The notes below the pieces were generated by a model. It saw nothing but the letters and a program-made list of their open reading frames with translations. It had not been told where the DNA came from and did not search any database. A DNA stretch of 64,000 bases, from positions 3,658,001 to 3,722,000 of the forward strand of contig NZ_JAUSXI010000001.1 of the NCBI RefSeq assembly GCF_030815865.1, in the 5' to 3' direction. Positions 53,879 to 64,000 of the stretch are shown piece after piece; position 1 is the first letter of the stretch, and each line of letters starts with the position of its first letter. A program made the translations under genes and the position numbers. Origin of the DNA: Arthrobacter globiformis. GTDB lineage: Bacteria > Actinomycetota > Actinomycetes > Actinomycetales > Micrococcaceae.

Positions 53879-54643
53879 CTAACCGCGCAGCCGGCGCCGC
53901 AGCAGGAGTGCCAGCAGGACCCACGGCTCGCCAAACACCCGATACGCCACGCGGCGCGGATGCAGCAGCAGCCGCCACGCCCATTCCAGCCCGAGCCGGC
54001 CAAGCCAGCGGGGCGCCAGCTTCTGGATGCCGGCGATCTGCTCGATAGCTCCCCCGACGGCGCAGTAGACCGCGGGCGGCAGCGACGGAAGGCGGCGCCA
54101 CAGCACCTCTTCCTGCAGCGGCATGCCAAGGCCGATCAGCACCAGCTGCGGCTGGAATTCCGCCAGCCACGCCGCAGCTTTCTCTTCCAGTTCCGGGTCC
54201 CAGTCCTCCCCCGGCATTCCGGCGACATTGGCCCCCGGCACCATGTCCTGCAGCCTCGCCACGGCCTTGGCGTTGGCAGTCGCCCCGGCTCCAAGGACGG
54301 CGATGCGGTGGAGGCCGTCCAGCCGGCCCAGCGCGGGAATCCAGTCTGTTGAACCAAGCCGGTAGTCCATGACGGGCCTTGTGGCCCGGGCCGTCTTTTC
54401 CCGGCTCCTCCCCCACAGCCAGAGGACGGGCGCGCCGTCGAGTAGGACAACGTCGCTGTTCTCGTAGAACTTCCTGAACTCCGGTTCGGAGTGGAAAAGG
54501 GTCACGCTGTGGAGATTGTGTCCCACCACGGTCCTGGTGGTGGCGTCAGCCACGAACCCGTTGAGGACTGCGGTGAGTCCGTCGACGTCCAAGGGCGTGG
54601 CGTCCACTCCGAGGACCGGTATAGGTTGCCTCTGCAGCGTCAT
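53879..54643 (-). CDS. WecG/TagA/CpsF-family glycosyltransferase
   Basis: 254 residues. Motifs: VVGHNLHSVTLFHSEPEFRK, VVLLDGAPVLWLWG, LVLIGLGMPLQEEVL, and VGGAIEQIAGIQKLAPRWLG near the end, followed by an amphipathic basic helix (LEWAWRLLLHPRR). TagA adds ManNAc to the GlcNAc-PP-lipid made by TagO/WecA (known), so together with wecA this suggests a teichoic-acid-type linkage unit; the wall polymer itself is not in view. It overlaps the sua5-type gene by 4 bases. Confidence 0.9.
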   Translation of the reverse strand: MTLQRQPIPVLGVDATPLDVDGLTAVLNGFVADATTRTVVGHNLHSVTLFHSEPEFRKFYENSDVVLLDGAPVLWLWGRSREKTARATRPVMDYRLGSTDWIPALGRLDGLHRIAVLGAGATANAKAVARLQDMVPGANVAGMPGEDWDPELEEKAAAWLAEFQPQLVLIGLGMPLQEEVLWRRLPSLPPAVYCAVGGAIEQIAGIQKLAPRWLGRLGLEWAWRLLLHPRRVAYRVFGEPWVLLALLLRRRLRG

Positions 54644-55428
54644 TCGGCGCTTGCGGGCTTTTCGCCGGCGTCGGACTGCACAGGAGCGTCCGCAGCACTC
54701 TCGGGCGCAGCGTCCTCGGAGGCAGCACCCTCCGGGGCAGCGGTGACCTCAGCCTCGCCCGTGGCATTGCCGTTGATGTCGAGAACTCCGGGAACCACCT
54801 CGCGCAGCCGCTCGAGGCTGATGGCCCCGTCACGGACAACGCGCAGCGGCAACGAGGTCGCATCCACAATGGTGGACGGCCGGGCGTCGGTTCCCTCGAT
54901 CGGGCGGAAACCGCCTTCAAGGTAGACCTCCACGGATTCCGCGAGCTGGGACCGTGCTTCAAAGGCTGTCTGCGCCGGAGCCTGGCCGGTCCGGTTTGCT
55001 GAGGACACCGCGAGGGGTCCGGTAACGGTCAGCAGGTCGATCGCCACCTCATCGTCCGGAATGCGAAGGGCGACGGTGCCCTTGGTCTCGCCCAGGTCCC
55101 AGTCCAGTGAGGGCTGCGCGTGGAAGATCAGGGTCAGCCCGCCGGGCCAGAAGGCCTCGGCCAGCTGGCGGGCATCCGGGTACACATCGGTGGCCAGCCC
55201 GTCGAGCGCATTCAGGCGGGGAATCAGGACGGGCGGCGGCATGTTCCGGCCACGGCCCTTGGAGACCAGCAGCATGGTGACGGCCTGCGGGGAAAAGGCA
55301 TCGGCCGCGATTCCGTAGACGGTATCCGTGGGAAGGACGACGCACTTCTTCTCCAGGATCGCCCGGCGTGCGTGGGCGATCCCTTCTGTCCGCTCGTCGT
55401 CGGCCGTGCAGTTGTACGTAGTGGTCAC
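54640..55428 (-). CDS. L-threonylcarbamoyladenylate synthase (Sua5/YciO/TsaC)
   Basis: 262 residues, GTG start. It makes threonylcarbamoyl-AMP for the t6A modification of tRNA. The core AILEKKCVVLPTDTVYGIAA, VSKGRGRNMPPPVLI, WPGGLTLIF and AVSSANRTGQAP fits the family. After the core, a 50-residue Ala/Glu-rich acidic tail (EAEVTAAPEGAASEDAAPES) replaces the longer Sua5 domain. 15 bases after prmC; same place as Rv1301. Confidence 0.92.
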   Translation of the reverse strand: MTTTYNCTADDERTEGIAHARRAILEKKCVVLPTDTVYGIAADAFSPQAVTMLLVSKGRGRNMPPPVLIPRLNALDGLATDVYPDARQLAEAFWPGGLTLIFHAQPSLDWDLGETKGTVALRIPDDEVAIDLLTVTGPLAVSSANRTGQAPAQTAFEARSQLAESVEVYLEGGFRPIEGTDARPSTIVDATSLPLRVVRDGAISLERLREVVPGVLDINGNATGEAEVTAAPEGAASEDAAPESAADAPVQSDAGEKPASAE

Positions 55429-55443
55429 TGCCTCATTCTTTCA

Positions 55444-56358
55444 TTACTCCGCGGGCGGCGAGGCAAGCACAGCGCTGGTGGCGCGTTCCTTGCCGTTAAG
55501 GTCAAAATGCGTGGTGACGTCGGTCCAGTTCCCGGCCCGGTTCAGCATCGCCGATATCCAGCCTGCCTGGATTTCGGCGTGTTCCATCACGAAGTAGCCG
55601 CCGGGAACCAGGAGCCGCGCCGCCGAGGCGGCGGCCGCCGTCGGCAGTTCCATGCCGTCCGCTCCACCGCCGTAGAGCGCTTCCGGCGGGTCGTGAAGCG
55701 CCACTTCCGGTTCGTTGGGGACGGCTTCGGCGGGGATGTACGGCGGGTTGGAGACGACGACGTCGAACGTTCCGTTAAGTTCCGGCAGGGCGTCGCGCAG
55801 GTCTCCCAGCAGCAGGGTGACCCCCAGCGGCCGCAGATTCTTGGCCGCCCAGGCGTGCGCGAACTCGCTGAATTCCACCGCAAAAACCTCGGCCTCGGGC
55901 ACCTCGTGCGCGATTGATCCGGCGATGGCCCCCGAGCCGGTGCCCAGGTCCACCACCTTGGGGCGGACCACGCCGGCACGTTCCAGTGCGCGCAGCCGGT
56001 CGATGACCAGCTGCACCACGGACTCGGTCTCCGGGCGCGGAATGAACACGCCGGGTCCCACTGCGAGCTGGAGGTAGCGGAAGTGCGCCACGCCGGTGAT
56101 GTGCTGGAGCGGAATCCGGGTGGCGCGCTCGGCAACGAGTTCGGCATAGCCGGCAGGGGCCGGGGCATCGCCCAGCATCATGGCCCGCAGCCGCCCCAGG
56201 CCCACACCCAGCAAATGGTCGGCCAGGAGTTCGGCGTCCACCCGGGGGCTGGGAACGCCGGCCTCGGTGAGGAGCTCCGTTGCCTCCCGGACCGCGGCAG
56301 CCAGGGACTGGGCGGGCAGGGAGTGGGCAGGCGGCTCCGGAGTGTGCTCGGACGTCAT
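55444..56358 (-). CDS. prmC: Peptide chain release factor N5-glutamine methyltransferase
   Basis: 304 residues. An N-terminal helical domain is followed by a SAM-binding Rossmann domain (VVDLGTGSGAIAGSIAHEVP) and the NPPY motif (SNPPYIPAE, about residue 203), as in HemK/PrmC. It methylates the GGQ glutamine of RF1 made by the gene immediately upstream (15-base gap). Confidence 0.95.
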   Translation of the reverse strand: MTSEHTPEPPAHSLPAQSLAAAVREATELLTEAGVPSPRVDAELLADHLLGVGLGRLRAMMLGDAPAPAGYAELVAERATRIPLQHITGVAHFRYLQLAVGPGVFIPRPETESVVQLVIDRLRALERAGVVRPKVVDLGTGSGAIAGSIAHEVPEAEVFAVEFSEFAHAWAAKNLRPLGVTLLLGDLRDALPELNGTFDVVVSNPPYIPAEAVPNEPEVALHDPPEALYGGGADGMELPTAAAASAARLLVPGGYFVMEHAEIQAGWISAMLNRAGNWTDVTTHFDLNGKERATSAVLASPPAE

Positions 56359-56373
56359 GGAATCCCGGGGCTC

Positions 56374-57447
56374 CTAGTCGCCGATGGCGTCCAGCCGCGC
56401 CTGCTCGTCCATCTCGATGGCCGACTGGATGACCGGCTCGAGATCGCCGTTCATGACCTGGTCCAGGTTATAGGCCTTGTAACCGGTGCGGTGGTCCGCG
56501 ATCCGGTTTTCCGGGTAGTTGTACGTGCGGATCCGCTCGGAACGGTCCATGGTGCGGATCTGCGACTTGCGCTGGGCGGAGTTCTCGGCGTCGATCTGCT
56601 CCTGCTGGTGCGCGAGGATGCGGGCGCGCAACACGCGCATGCCGGCTTCACGGTTCTGCAGCTGTGACTTCTCGTTCTGCATTGCCACCACAATTCCGGT
56701 GGGAAGGTGGGTGATCCGGACCGCGGAGTCAGTGGTGTTGACGGACTGACCGCCGGGCCCCGAGGACCGGTAGACGTCAATTTTGAGGTCGTTCTGGTTG
56801 ATCTCGAGTTCCTCGGGCTCATCCACCTCGGGCAGGACCAGCACGCCGGCCGCCGAGGTGTGGATCCGTCCCTGGGATTCCGTCACGGGGACGCGCTGCA
56901 CACGGTGCACGCCGCCTTCGAACTTGAGCCTGGCAAACACTCCTTCGGCGGGATCGTTGGAGCTGCCCTTGACGGCAACCTGCACGTCCTTGTAGCCGCC
57001 CAGGTCCGATTCGGTGGCCGAGATGATCTCGGTCTTCCAGCCGCGGGATTCGGCATAACGGGTGTACATGCGCAGCAGGTCGGCGGCGAACAGGGCCGCC
57101 TCGTCGCCGCCTTCGCCGCCCTTGACCTCAAGGATCACGTTGCGTGCATCGTCCGGGTCCCGGGGAATCAGCAGCCGCGTCAGCCGCGCCGCCGCAACCT
57201 CGACAGCTTCCTCCAGTTCAGGCACCTCGGCAGCAAAATCAGGGTCCTCGGCAGCCATCTCCCTGGCTGCCGAAAGGTCATCGTGCAGCGCATGCCACTT
57301 GTGGTAAGCCTCCACAATGCCGTTCAGCTGAGCAGACCGCCGCCCCAGCTTCCGCGCCAGCTTCTGGTCAGCATAAACAGCCGGATCCCCCAACTGCGCC
57401 TGGATAGAATCATGCTCATCCAACAGGCCCTGTACGGACTCAAACAT
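56374..57447 (-). CDS. prfA: Peptide chain release factor 1
   Basis: 357 residues. It reads UAA/UAG stop codons. The GGQ loop is [20 protein letters not shown] near residue 232; the N-terminal helical domain and [20 protein letters not shown] segment precede it. SD GAAAGG is 8 bases from the ATG, and its own -10 (TAAACT) lies upstream. It heads prfA-prmC-sua5-type-wecG-type. Confidence 0.97.
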   Translation of the reverse strand: MFESVQGLLDEHDSIQAQLGDPAVYADQKLARKLGRRSAQLNGIVEAYHKWHALHDDLSAAREMAAEDPDFAAEVPELEEAVEVAAARLTRLLIPRDPDDARNVILEVKGGEGGDEAALFAADLLRMYTRYAESRGWKTEIISATESDLGGYKDVQVAVKGSSNDPAEGVFARLKFEGGVHRVQRVPVTESQGRIHTSAAGVLVLPEVDEPEELEINQNDLKIDVYRSSGPGGQSVNTTDSAVRITHLPTGIVVAMQNEKSQLQNREAGMRVLRARILAHQQEQIDAENSAQRKSQIRTMDRSERIRTYNYPENRIADHRTGYKAYNLDQVMNGDLEPVIQSAIEMDEQARLDAIGD

Positions 57448-57472
57448 TTTTCAAACCTTTCGTTCTGCACCT

Positions 57473-57478
57473 AGTTTA
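57473..57478 (-). promoter_or_regulatory. -10 box TAAACT of prfA
   Basis: Minus strand: TAAACT about 25 bases before the prfA ATG, with AACGAAAGG as SD between. It gives the prfA group a promoter separate from rho. Confidence 0.5.
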
Positions 57479-57523
57479 ATCAGGCGCAAAATCGGCGCGC
57501 CACGGTGAGCGAGCCCCGTAACT

Positions 57524-57637
57524 GCCGCGCGGATGTTCCGCCCCGGGAGTGGCATCGGGCCTGTCGTAGCGTTGCAGCTGACGTACGCTGTACGTCAGCT
57601 GCAACGCGAAGGGGCGGGGGCGGAACATCCGCGCGGC
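57524..57637. repeat. Nested double palindrome between rho and prfA
   Basis: Outer arms of 21 bases (57524-57544 and 57617-57637) are perfect reverse complements, with core GGATGTTCCGCCCC/GGGGCGGAACATCC. Inside them, inner arms of 18 bases (57569-57586 and 57590-57607) are also perfect, with a 3-base loop GCT. The spacers between arms are unequal (24 and 9 bases). There is no T-run on either side. It may be a palindromic repeat element or an unusual terminator after rho. Confidence 0.9.
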
Positions 57638-57677
57638 ACCCACCGCACGAACGCACCAGCGCCCGCCCCCAACTCAG

Positions 57678-59855
<2,178 letters not shown>

Positions 59856-59867
59856 GAAGGATCCTTC
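59856..59867. promoter_or_regulatory. Palindrome GAAGGATCCTTC covering the rho ribosome binding site
   Basis: A perfect 12-base palindrome touches the GTG start of rho, and its GAAGGA half is the SD. Base pairing within or between transcripts, or a bound protein, would restrict translation of rho. Confidence 0.5.
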
Positions 59868-60303
59868 CCCCTCGACGGCGTCCAGACTGTGAGCTGGACG
59901 CGATGATTGGATCTGGGCTGCAGTTCAGATCTGCAGCCGCGATGTTCGGCCTTGCCGGTTGGAGTTCGGCCAGCAGGGCCGGATACTGATCACCTTCAAA
60001 CGCTCCGCATAGCTGGCGGGGCGGCGGACTGGCGGTTCAGGGAACAGATACACATCTGTACGTTCCTGGCCAGGCCAAGCAGGTGGCACCGGAAAATATC
60101 GCGCAAGTAAGAGATCGAAGCAGCAGCAGCAGATCGAAGCAGATTCTGACCCGATGACCGTTTAAGGCCATTTTCGGAGTCGGTGACTGCACGGTCTCTT
60201 GGCTGCAGGGCCCTCTCGACTGCAGAGCCGCCGTCTGGCTGCATCAATGAATGCTGTGATGACTCAGTGAATACGGTGCTGACTGCGGAGACTGCATGCG
60301 GTG
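59868..60303. other. Long rho leader / intergenic region
   Basis: With the palindrome, 448 bases separate rho from thrB. No convincing gene: an 83-codon frame at 59996-60247 (minus) has no family support. A 12-base direct repeat AGATCGAAGCAG occurs at 60112-60123 and 60131-60142. Minus-strand GATATTTTC near 60095 is AT-rich and may be the promoter. Base composition is lower in GC than the flanking genes, as in a long regulatory leader. Confidence 0.5.
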
Positions 60304-61278
60304 TTACCGCCGGTGCACTCCCACTTTAGCACCTTCGACGTCGACCGCCAGCTTCATCACACGCCAGTTGATGTCCGGTGTGTTTGCCTCGGAAAACGAG
60401 GCAATGAATTCCAGAACGGCGGCTGCCTCTGCCTCACCGTTGGCCAGGACCAGAACCGTGGGTCCAGCTCCGGAGACGACGGCAGCGTGGCCGGCCGCGC
60501 GCAGGGCCCGGATAAGGGCCGCACTGGGCCGCATGGCCTCCGCACGGTAGCTCTGGTGCAGGAAGTCCTCGGTGCCGGGGAGCAGGAATTCAGGCTTCTG
60601 CGTCAGGGCATGGATGAGAAGTGCTGCACGGCCGGAGTTCATCGCGGCCGCGTGATGGCCGATGGACGCGGGCAGCAAAGCGCGCGCGGCCTCGGTGGAG
60701 AGCTCGAAATCCGGAACTGCCACGATGGGGATGACGGCAGCGTCTACGGCGGCGCACGTACTGCTGTACTGGTCACTGTCCTGCCACGACAGCGCCAGTC
60801 CGCCGTAGATCGCCGGAGCGACGTTGTCCGGGTGGCCTTCCATCTCGCTGGTCAGCTGCAGGATCCAGTTCCGGTCCTGCTGCTCCCCCGCTGGAAGCAG
60901 CGCATTGGCCGCGGTCACGGCTGCCACGACTGCGGACGCCGACGAGCCCAAGCCACGGCCGTGCGGATTGACGTTTTCCGCCGTGATCTTCAGGCCCGTG
61001 TGGCGGTAGCCCAGCCGTCCGAAGGCGGCATTCATCGCCCGGACCACCAGGTGGCTCGCGTCCCGCGGAAGGGAATCCGCACCCTCACCGCTGAGCTCGA
61101 AGACCAGCTCGTCGCTGTCCAGGCTCTCCACGGTGAGGGTGTCGTGCAGGGTCAGTGCCAGCCCGAGGCTGTCATAGCCGGGACCGAGGTTGGCGCTGGT
61201 GGCCGGTACCCGGACCGTCACCTGCTGTCCGGCCTGGATGGCGGGCAGCTGGGCGGTCTGCGGCAGCATGGTTTCCAC
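60304..61278 (-). CDS. thrB: Homoserine kinase
   Basis: 324 residues. GHMP kinase that phosphorylates homoserine. Motifs: VTVRVPATSANLGPGYDSLG at the N-terminus, VNPHGRGLGSSASAVVAAVT (ATP loop, about 103-120), and VVSGAGPTVLVLA near the C-terminus. It starts 2 bases after the thrC stop; last gene of lysA-hom-thrC-thrB. Confidence 0.96.
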   Translation of the reverse strand: METMLPQTAQLPAIQAGQQVTVRVPATSANLGPGYDSLGLALTLHDTLTVESLDSDELVFELSGEGADSLPRDASHLVVRAMNAAFGRLGYRHTGLKITAENVNPHGRGLGSSASAVVAAVTAANALLPAGEQQDRNWILQLTSEMEGHPDNVAPAIYGGLALSWQDSDQYSSTCAAVDAAVIPIVAVPDFELSTEAARALLPASIGHHAAAMNSGRAALLIHALTQKPEFLLPGTEDFLHQSYRAEAMRPSAALIRALRAAGHAAVVSGAGPTVLVLANGEAEAAAVLEFIASFSEANTPDINWRVMKLAVDVEGAKVGVHRR

Positions 61279-61280
61279 TG

Positions 61281-62387
61281 TTATTTGTCTTCCAGTCCCA
61301 GTTCTGCGGCAACGGTCACGACGTCGTTGGACACCTTGACAGGCTGGACATCGCTGCCGTCCTCAGTCCTGAGAGCCCACTGCGGGTCCTTGAGGCCGTG
61401 TCCGGTGACAGTGATGGCGATGGTCTTGCCGGAGGGCACCTCACCTGCGGCATGCTTCTTGAGCAGGCCCGCGACGCCGGCAGCCGAGCCGGGCTCCACG
61501 AAGACGCCCTCACGGGAGGACAGCCAGCGGTGGGCGGCGAGGATCTCGTCGTCAGTAACGGAATCGATAAATCCGCCGGACTCGTCGCGGGCGGCGATGG
61601 CGCCGTCCCAAGAGGCGGGGTTGCCGATCCGGATGGCGGTGGCAATGGTGTCCGGTTCCGTAATCGGGTGGCCGGCCACGAAGGGAGCTGCGCCCGCGGC
61701 CTGGAAGCCCCACATGGCGGGGGTCTTGGTGGCGACAGGTGCCAGCGTGCCGGCAGTTTCGGACTCGAACGGGGCGGAGTACTCCTTGTAGCCCTTCCAG
61801 TAGGCCGTGATGTTTCCTGCGTTGCCGACCGGGAGCACGTGGATGTCCGGGGCGTCGCCCAGGGCGTCGACGATCTCGAAGGCGCCGGTCTTCTGGCCCT
61901 GGATGCGGGCCGGGTTCACGGAGTTGACCAGGAAGACCGGGTAGGACTCGCCCAGCTTGCGGGCAATGTCCAGGCAGTTGTCGAAGTTGCCGTCAACCTG
62001 CAGGAGCGTGGCGCCGTGCGCGATGGCCTGGCTCAGCTTGCCCATGGAGATTTTGCCTTCTGGCACCAGCACGGCACACGTCAGGCCGGCGGCGGTGGCG
62101 TACGCCGCAGCGGAGGCCGACGTGTTTCCGGTGGAGGCGCACACAACGGCCTTGGCCCCGGCCTCCACGGCCGCTGTCATGGCCATGGTCATGCCGCGGT
62201 CCTTGAAGGAACCGGTGGGGTTCATGCCCTCGACCTTGAGGTAGACGTCAGAGCCCGTTAGCTCGGACAGCTTCTGGGCGTAGACCAGGGGCGTGCCGCC
62301 CTCGCCCAGGGTGATGACCCTGGTGGCCGCCGTTACGGGCAGACGGTCAGCGTATTCGCGGATGACACCGCGCCATTGGTGAGCCAC
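61281..62387 (-). CDS. thrC: Threonine synthase
   Basis: 368 residues, the short class-1-like actinobacterial type. It converts phosphohomoserine to threonine with PLP. PLP lysine in [16 protein letters not shown] (K62); phosphate loop [27 protein letters not shown] binds substrate. The start abuts the hom stop. Confidence 0.96.
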   Translation of the reverse strand: MAHQWRGVIREYADRLPVTAATRVITLGEGGTPLVYAQKLSELTGSDVYLKVEGMNPTGSFKDRGMTMAMTAAVEAGAKAVVCASTGNTSASAAAYATAAGLTCAVLVPEGKISMGKLSQAIAHGATLLQVDGNFDNCLDIARKLGESYPVFLVNSVNPARIQGQKTGAFEIVDALGDAPDIHVLPVGNAGNITAYWKGYKEYSAPFESETAGTLAPVATKTPAMWGFQAAGAAPFVAGHPITEPDTIATAIRIGNPASWDGAIAARDESGGFIDSVTDDEILAAHRWLSSREGVFVEPGSAAGVAGLLKKHAAGEVPSGKTIAITVTGHGLKDPQWALRTEDGSDVQPVKVSNDVVTVAAELGLEDK

Positions 62388-63704
62388 TTAAGCTCCTTCT
62401 ACCCGCAGTACGGATGTAACGGAATTAATCACGTCAAGGCCCTTCACGGCTTCGACGGTCGCTGCCAGTGCAGCTTCGCTTGCGCGGTGGGTGACGATCC
62501 GAAGCTCGGCCGATTCCACGTTGGAGTCGGCATCGCGGTGGATGGTCTGGCGCATGATTTCGATGGAGACGCCGTGCTCGGCGAACAGCTGGGCGATCTT
62601 TGCCAGCACGCCGGGCTGGTCCGCAACGTCCAGGCCGATGTAGTAGCTGGTGGTCGCGGCGTCAATGGGCAACGCCGGGACGTGGCCGGTGGTGGACTCG
62701 ATGCGTCCGGGACCGCCCAGGACGATGCGGCGGGCGGCCGAGACGAGGTCGCCCAGCACGGCAGACGCCGTCGGGGTTCCGCCGGCACCCTGACCGTAGA
62801 ACATCAGCTCGCCGGCGTTCTCCGCCTCGACAAAGACAGCGTTGAAGGCACCGCGGACGGCTGCCAGCGGGTGTTCGCGCGGCAGGAGCGTCGGGTGGAC
62901 GCGCACGGAAACGCCCTCGCTGCCGTCGCCGTTACCGATCTTCTCGGCGATGGCCAGCAGCTTGATGACAAAGCCGGCTTCCTTGGCGGCGGCGATGTCG
63001 GCGGCGCTGACGCGGGTAATTCCCTCGCAGTAGACGTGCTCCAGGTCGAAGCGGGTGTGGAAGGACAGGGACGCCAGGATGGCGGCCTTGGCCGCGGCGT
63101 CGTGGCCCTCGATGTCGGCCGTCGGGTCAGCTTCGGCGTAGCCGAGCCGCTGGGCCTCGGCGAGTGCGTCGGCGAACTGCGCACCGGTGGAGTCCATCTG
63201 GTCCAGGATGAAGTTGGTGGTCCCGTTAACGATGCCCAGCACACGGGTGATGCGGTCACCGGAGAGGCTGTCGCGGATAGGGCGCAGGATGGGGATGGCA
63301 CCTGCAACGGCGGCTTCGTAGGACAGCTCGACGCCGGCCTTGTCCGCCTCTTCGTAGAGTGCCGGACCATCGGCGGCAAGCAGGGCCTTGTTGCCCGTGA
63401 CCACGCTGGCGCCGTTCTGGATGGCGGAGAGGATCAGCGAGCGGGCAGGCTCGATGCCGCCCATCAGCTCGATCACGAGGTCGGCGTCCTTGACCAGTGT
63501 TTCGCCGTCGGTGGTGAACAGGTCGCGCGGGAGGTCCACCTCGCGCTCGGCGTCGAGGTTCCGCACCGCGATGCCGGCCAGTTCCAGGCGGGCGCCGGTG
63601 CGCTGCGCCAGGGTGCCGGCGTCGTCAATCAGAATCCGCGCCACCTGAGCCCCGACGTTGCCACAGCCCAGCAGGGCCACTTTCAGGGTTCGCAATTCGG
63701 TCAT
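62388..63704 (-). CDS. hom: Homoserine dehydrogenase
   Basis: 438 residues. It reduces aspartate semialdehyde to homoserine with NAD(P)H. An N-terminal Rossmann motif VALLGCGNVGAQVARILID, the catalytic region GTTNFILDQM and YAEADPTADIEGHDAAAKAA, and a C-terminal ACT domain (YYIGLDVADQPGVLAKIAQL) give feedback control by threonine (known for the family). It starts at the lysA stop. Confidence 0.97.
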   Translation of the reverse strand: MTELRTLKVALLGCGNVGAQVARILIDDAGTLAQRTGARLELAGIAVRNLDAEREVDLPRDLFTTDGETLVKDADLVIELMGGIEPARSLILSAIQNGASVVTGNKALLAADGPALYEEADKAGVELSYEAAVAGAIPILRPIRDSLSGDRITRVLGIVNGTTNFILDQMDSTGAQFADALAEAQRLGYAEADPTADIEGHDAAAKAAILASLSFHTRFDLEHVYCEGITRVSAADIAAAKEAGFVIKLLAIAEKIGNGDGSEGVSVRVHPTLLPREHPLAAVRGAFNAVFVEAENAGELMFYGQGAGGTPTASAVLGDLVSAARRIVLGGPGRIESTTGHVPALPIDAATTSYYIGLDVADQPGVLAKIAQLFAEHGVSIEIMRQTIHRDADSNVESAELRIVTHRASEAALAATVEAVKGLDVINSVTSVLRVEGA

Positions 63705-64000
63705 TCAGGCTCCCATGTCGCGGTTCAGCAGATCTTCTTCGGTTTCCCCGCGGACAATCAGCCGGGGAGATCCGTCGCGCACAGCGACAACGCCCGGCCG
63801 GGCCAGATAGTTGTAGTTGCTTGACAGGGCCCAGCAGTAGGCGCCGGTCCCCGGTACAGCGAGCAGATCACCGGCTGCCACGTCCTCGGGCAGATATACA
63901 TCTCTAACAACTATGTCGCCGCTCTCGCAATGTTTGCCCACCACGCGGGACAGCTGTGGGGCCGCTCCGGAGGTCCGCGAAGCGAGAATGGCCGAATAAT
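63705..64000 (-). CDS. lysA: Diaminopimelate decarboxylase, C-terminal fragment
   Basis: Only the last 98 codons or so are present; the gene continues past the right edge. Visible: [20 protein letters not shown], the substrate-binding motif with [29 protein letters not shown] and the tail [15 protein letters not shown]. These match LysA, the last step of lysine synthesis. It precedes hom without a gap, as Rv1293-Rv1294 in M. tuberculosis. A short frame starting inside at 63944 is not a separate gene. Confidence 0.93.
   Translation of the reverse strand, partial: YSAILASRTSGAAPQLSRVVGKHCESGDIVVRDVYLPEDVAAGDLLAVPGTGAYCWALSSNYNYLARPGVVAVRDGSPRLIVRGETEEDLLNRDMGA

Noticed and set aside
57524..57637. 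Interpreting the nested palindrome as an integron attC or phage att site
   Set aside because: No integrase, cassette or attC core signature is nearby; the arms are perfect, whereas attC sites are imperfect.
59996..60247. 83-codon minus-strand frame in the rho leader
   Set aside because: No SD, no family resemblance and irregular codon use; more likely leader RNA.

Overview
The window is a high-GC, densely packed stretch of an actinobacterial chromosome. Protein sequences and gene order point to the Micrococcaceae (Arthrobacter/Pseudarthrobacter type). The taxonomic call is inference from protein style and from synteny with the Mycobacterium tuberculosis blocks Rv1293-Rv1312, Rv1321-Rv1324 and Rv1330c-Rv1341. 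No rRNA, tRNA, CRISPR array, prophage or transposase was seen.

Layout. 1-6.2 kb: a de novo NAD operon read leftwards (nrtR-nadA-nadB-nadC-cysteine desulfurase) with a perfect palindrome over its promoter, meeting the tail of a fumarylacetoacetate-hydrolase-family gene. 6.3-13.4 kb: transport and regulation genes (amino acid permease, alpha/beta hydrolase, phosphoribosyltransferase, MHS-type carrier, IclR regulator, MFS carrier). 13.6-17.9 kb: the sbcD-sbcC nuclease pair. 17.9-22.7 kb: aquaporin, ADP-ribosylglycohydrolase, DUF4395 membrane protein, DEDDh exonuclease-BRCT protein, DedA protein. 22.8-29.3 kb: rdgB, rph, an MBL hydrolase, murI, a DUF2017 protein and clpS, then the NAD salvage pair pncB-pncA. 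29.3-41.5 kb: helicase plus DUF3039 protein, nagB, an ABC exporter, an old-yellow-enzyme flavoprotein with a YbbN-like protein, a membrane-anchored secreted protein of unknown role, an AI-2E-family membrane protein and small orphans. 41.7-42.9 kb: nucS (non-canonical mismatch repair) and a cold-shock gene. 43-51.4 kb: the complete F1Fo ATP synthase operon with its two small accessory membrane proteins and a trailing DUF2550 gene. 51.5-57.4 kb: wecA, two glycosyltransferases, and sua5-prmC-prfA. 57.7-64 kb: rho and the threonine/lysine genes thrB-thrC-hom-lysA (lysA runs off the window).

How it fits together. NAD supply appears twice: de novo synthesis under a Nudix-type regulator, with its own Fe-S maturation enzyme, and salvage by pncB-pncA. 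Genome maintenance is represented by SbcCD, NucS, RdgB and the exonuclease-BRCT protein. wecA plus a TagA/WecG-type transferase and a GT2 enzyme look like early steps of a wall glycopolymer, placed inside an otherwise conserved translation/ATP synthase block.

The least explained material is regulatory rather than protein coding: a nested double palindrome between rho and prfA, a 66-base near-perfect hairpin after the permease, a three-copy 14-base-periodic repeat before nucS, a duplicated promoter before the ABC ATPase, and many genes whose start codon lies 6-7 bases after a TANNNT box, which suggests leaderless transcripts. I saw no clear new defence or mobile system.
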